Below, one piece after another: positions 13,808 to 15,222 of a DNA stretch of 15,222 nt. A program made the position numbers and the translations under genes. Positions within the stretch are counted from its first letter, which is position 1; every line of letters starts with the position of its first letter. Source of the stretch: Caldivirga sp. (lineage in GTDB: Archaea > Thermoproteota > Thermoprotei > Thermoproteales > Thermocladiaceae); assembly GCA_028275645.1 (NCBI GenBank), contig JAPWUH010000015.1, positions 1 to 15,222 on the forward strand, given 5' to 3'. Under the pieces are notes generated by a model. It ran no database searches. It had not been told where the DNA came from and saw only the letters and a program-made list of their open reading frames with translations.

Positions 13808-14013
13808 GGGTCTACCTAACCGATCTACTAGGTATGATTTTGAATTTTGAATAACGTGGATAAGTTCGTTCTGACGATTAGCAAGACTCAATGACTTAGG
13901 TTACTTAGGGGTTATGGTAAGGTGGATATGGCCCTCGTGCTAGCCTAAGTCTATGGGAGGGGTTATCCATCAGGTATAGGTGGTGATGTTAGGCAAATAG
14001 GTCAGCGAGTACG
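13808..14013. other. Gene-free stretch after RNA copy 2
   Basis: About 200 bases with no supported gene. A small hairpin GGTAG-GGT-CTACC (13804-13816) overlaps the RNA 3' end, and a T-rich part (ATTTTGAATTTTGAA, 13837-13851) could terminate the RNA transcript. Nothing else is recognisable. Confidence 0.4.
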
Positions 14014-14021
14014 GTTTATAG
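14014..14021 (+). promoter_or_regulatory. TATA box of the radical SAM gene
   Basis: GTTTATAG centred near 14018, 29 bases before ATG 14047, giving a nearly leaderless transcript separate from the RNA gene upstream. Confidence 0.6.
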
Positions 14022-14046
14022 GCTCGGCTACTAGCCTTAACGCGTA

Positions 14047-15132
14047 ATGCCGGTGTACTCATGGACATTAAGGACCTATGAAGTGGACAGGGGCCTGCTT
14101 AAACTACCTAACGTCAGGGAGAGCCCATTCTACATTAAGCTTAGTGATAAGATTAGGTGTACACTTTGCAATAGGCGCTGCACATTATCCAATGGGCAAG
14201 TTGGGTTGTGCGGCATGAGGTTTAACATCGATGGTAAGCTATACACCGCCGCCTACGGCCTATTAACAGCAGCCGAGTCGAGGCCCATGGAGATTAAGCC
14301 ACTCTTCCACTTCTACCCAAGGACATCGGCAATGACCATAAGCACCTGGGGCTGCAACTTCCCCTGCGCCTGGTGCCAAAACTGGCACCTGAGCAAGTTC
14401 GCAAGCCTCGAGGGCGTCTATGTGCCGCCTGAGGACATTGTTAAGTGGGCGGTTGAGAATGGGGACTCCGGCGTGAACATAAGCTTCAATGAACCAACCC
14501 TACTCACGGAGTATACAATAGACTTATTCAAGGTAGCTAAGGCCAAGGGATTGCACGCGTCAATAAACACAAACGGCTACCTCACACCAGAGGCTATAGA
14601 TGCTCTCTATAATGCAGGCCTTGATGGGATGAATGCCGATATAAAGGGTGGAGCTGAAACGTACAGGTCTTGGTTGGCGGCTGACTTTAAGAAACTTATG
14701 GATAGCCTTGAACACGCCGTGAGGCTTGGTATCCACCTGGAGGTCACATACCTGGTGATTCCGGGTGTTAATGATGACGAGGCTGATGAGGTGATAGACG
14801 CCGTCGCAAGGCTTGGTAGAGACACGCCACTTCACATAACAGCCTACTACCCAGCCCACAGGTTAAATAACCCATCAACACCCATAGAACTAGTTGATAA
14901 CATATGGAGGAGGGCTAAGAGGGAACTCGACTACGTATACACAGGTAATGTGCCTAGCCACCCAGGCCAACACACATACTGCCCTAGGTGCGGCGCAGTG
15001 CTTATCAAGAGGTCTGGGGATAGGGTCATTGACGTTAGGTTTAATGGTTTAAAGTGCCCCAGGTGCGGCTATGAGGTTAAGATAAGGGGCTTCATAGGCA
15101 AGTACGGTAACCTGTACAGAAGATTCATCTGA
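14047..15132 (+). CDS. amrS: AmrS-type radical SAM protein (AmmeMemoRadiSam family)
   Basis: Radical SAM protein of the pyruvate formate-lyase activase-like group, best matched by AmrS of the AmmeMemoRadiSam family. The 4Fe-4S/SAM motif CxxxCxxC is CNFPCAWC (Cys103, 107, 110), preceded by MTISTWG. An N-terminal cysteine cluster (Cys38, 41, 45, 55: CTLCNRRCTL and GLCGM) fits the AmrS type, and the barrel shows NISFNEPTLL, ASINTNGYL and LHITAYYPAHRLNN. The C-terminus has a zinc ribbon made of two CPRCG knuckles (Cys312/315 and Cys337/340). The reaction is not settled from sequence; the usual partners AMMECR1 and Memo-like proteins are not in the window. 361 residues, complete, with ATG 14047 and a TATA box at 14014. 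Its 3' end overlaps a possible minus-strand gene by eight bases. Confidence 0.9.
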   Translation: MPVYSWTLRTYEVDRGLLKLPNVRESPFYIKLSDKIRCTLCNRRCTLSNGQVGLCGMRFNIDGKLYTAAYGLLTAAESRPMEIKPLFHFYPRTSAMTISTWGCNFPCAWCQNWHLSKFASLEGVYVPPEDIVKWAVENGDSGVNISFNEPTLLTEYTIDLFKVAKAKGLHASINTNGYLTPEAIDALYNAGLDGMNADIKGGAETYRSWLAADFKKLMDSLEHAVRLGIHLEVTYLVIPGVNDDEADEVIDAVARLGRDTPLHITAYYPAHRLNNPSTPIELVDNIWRRAKRELDYVYTGNVPSHPGQHTYCPRCGAVLIKRSGDRVIDVRFNGLKCPRCGYEVKIRGFIGKYGNLYRRFI

Positions 15133-15220
15133 AAACAGTGAATGTTAACTCCCCTGAAATACCAGTTACAATTCCTCTATCAGGCACTATGTTACCACCA
15201 GTATCGTTAAATTGGTTATA
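15125..15220 (-). CDS. C-terminal end of a minus-strand protein cut by the right edge
   Basis: A minus-strand frame is open from the window edge to a TGA at 15127-15125 and gives 31 residues with a protein-like, strand-rich look (GGNIVPDRGIVTG, ELTFTVFR). The gene would converge on the radical SAM gene with an overlap of eight bases, as other gene pairs in this window do. No family can be named, and an open frame of this length can occur by chance. Confidence 0.45.
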   Translation of the reverse strand, partial: YNQFNDTGGNIVPDRGIVTGISGELTFTVFR

Positions 15221-15222
15221 AC

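Overview
The window reads as chromosomal DNA of a hyperthermophilic crenarchaeon, most likely of the order Thermoproteales (a Caldivirga/Vulcanisaeta-type genome is my best guess; this is inference). Supporting signs are archaeal-type ribosomal proteins (eS1, uL10/P0, archaeal-style uS8), a tRNA-splicing endonuclease subunit, a DUF1512 protein, TATA-like boxes about 25 bases ahead of start codons (leaderless first genes), and GGTGA-type ribosome binding sites in front of internal operon genes. I see no insertion sequence with a transposase, no CRISPR array and no tRNA or rRNA gene.

Layout. 1-780 (+): the end of an operon with an unrecognised protein and a membrane-anchored winged-helix protein. 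758-5598 (-): a tightly overlapping three-gene operon, a 1100-residue AAA+ ATPase with a long coiled-coil region, a cysteine-rich unknown protein and a NurA-like nuclease. 5599-5841: a divergent promoter region with a strong palindrome framed by GTCAAG repeats. 5842-7759 (+): eS1 and uL10, separated by a 143-nt structured RNA gene. 7778-8901 (-): a DtxR-family metal regulator and an unknown helical protein. 8902-9494: about 590 bases without a convincing gene. 9495-10967 (+): a DUF1512 membrane protein and a small membrane/zinc-ribbon-like protein. 10964-12224 (-): a probable non-catalytic tRNA-splicing endonuclease subunit, a 97-residue unknown protein and uS8. 12500-13555 (+): a GT4-type glycosyltransferase. 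13556-14046: a second copy of the structured RNA. 14047-15132 (+): an AmrS-type radical SAM protein. At the right edge the end of a minus-strand gene is visible.

Two things stand out. First, two RNA-gene candidates (6643-6785 and 13665-13807) align over 143 nt without a gap. They share a long stem plus a pseudoknot, have compensatory changes in two helices, and each lies about 25 nt downstream of a TATA-like box; a further block of about 47 nt upstream is also shared. I could not assign them to a known RNA class. Second, the AAA+ ATPase / Cys-rich protein / NurA-like nuclease operon looks like a dedicated DNA-processing machine without HerA, Mre11 or Rad50 in view. Other genes are mostly housekeeping: translation (eS1, uL10, uS8), tRNA maturation, metal homeostasis, glycosylation and radical SAM chemistry.
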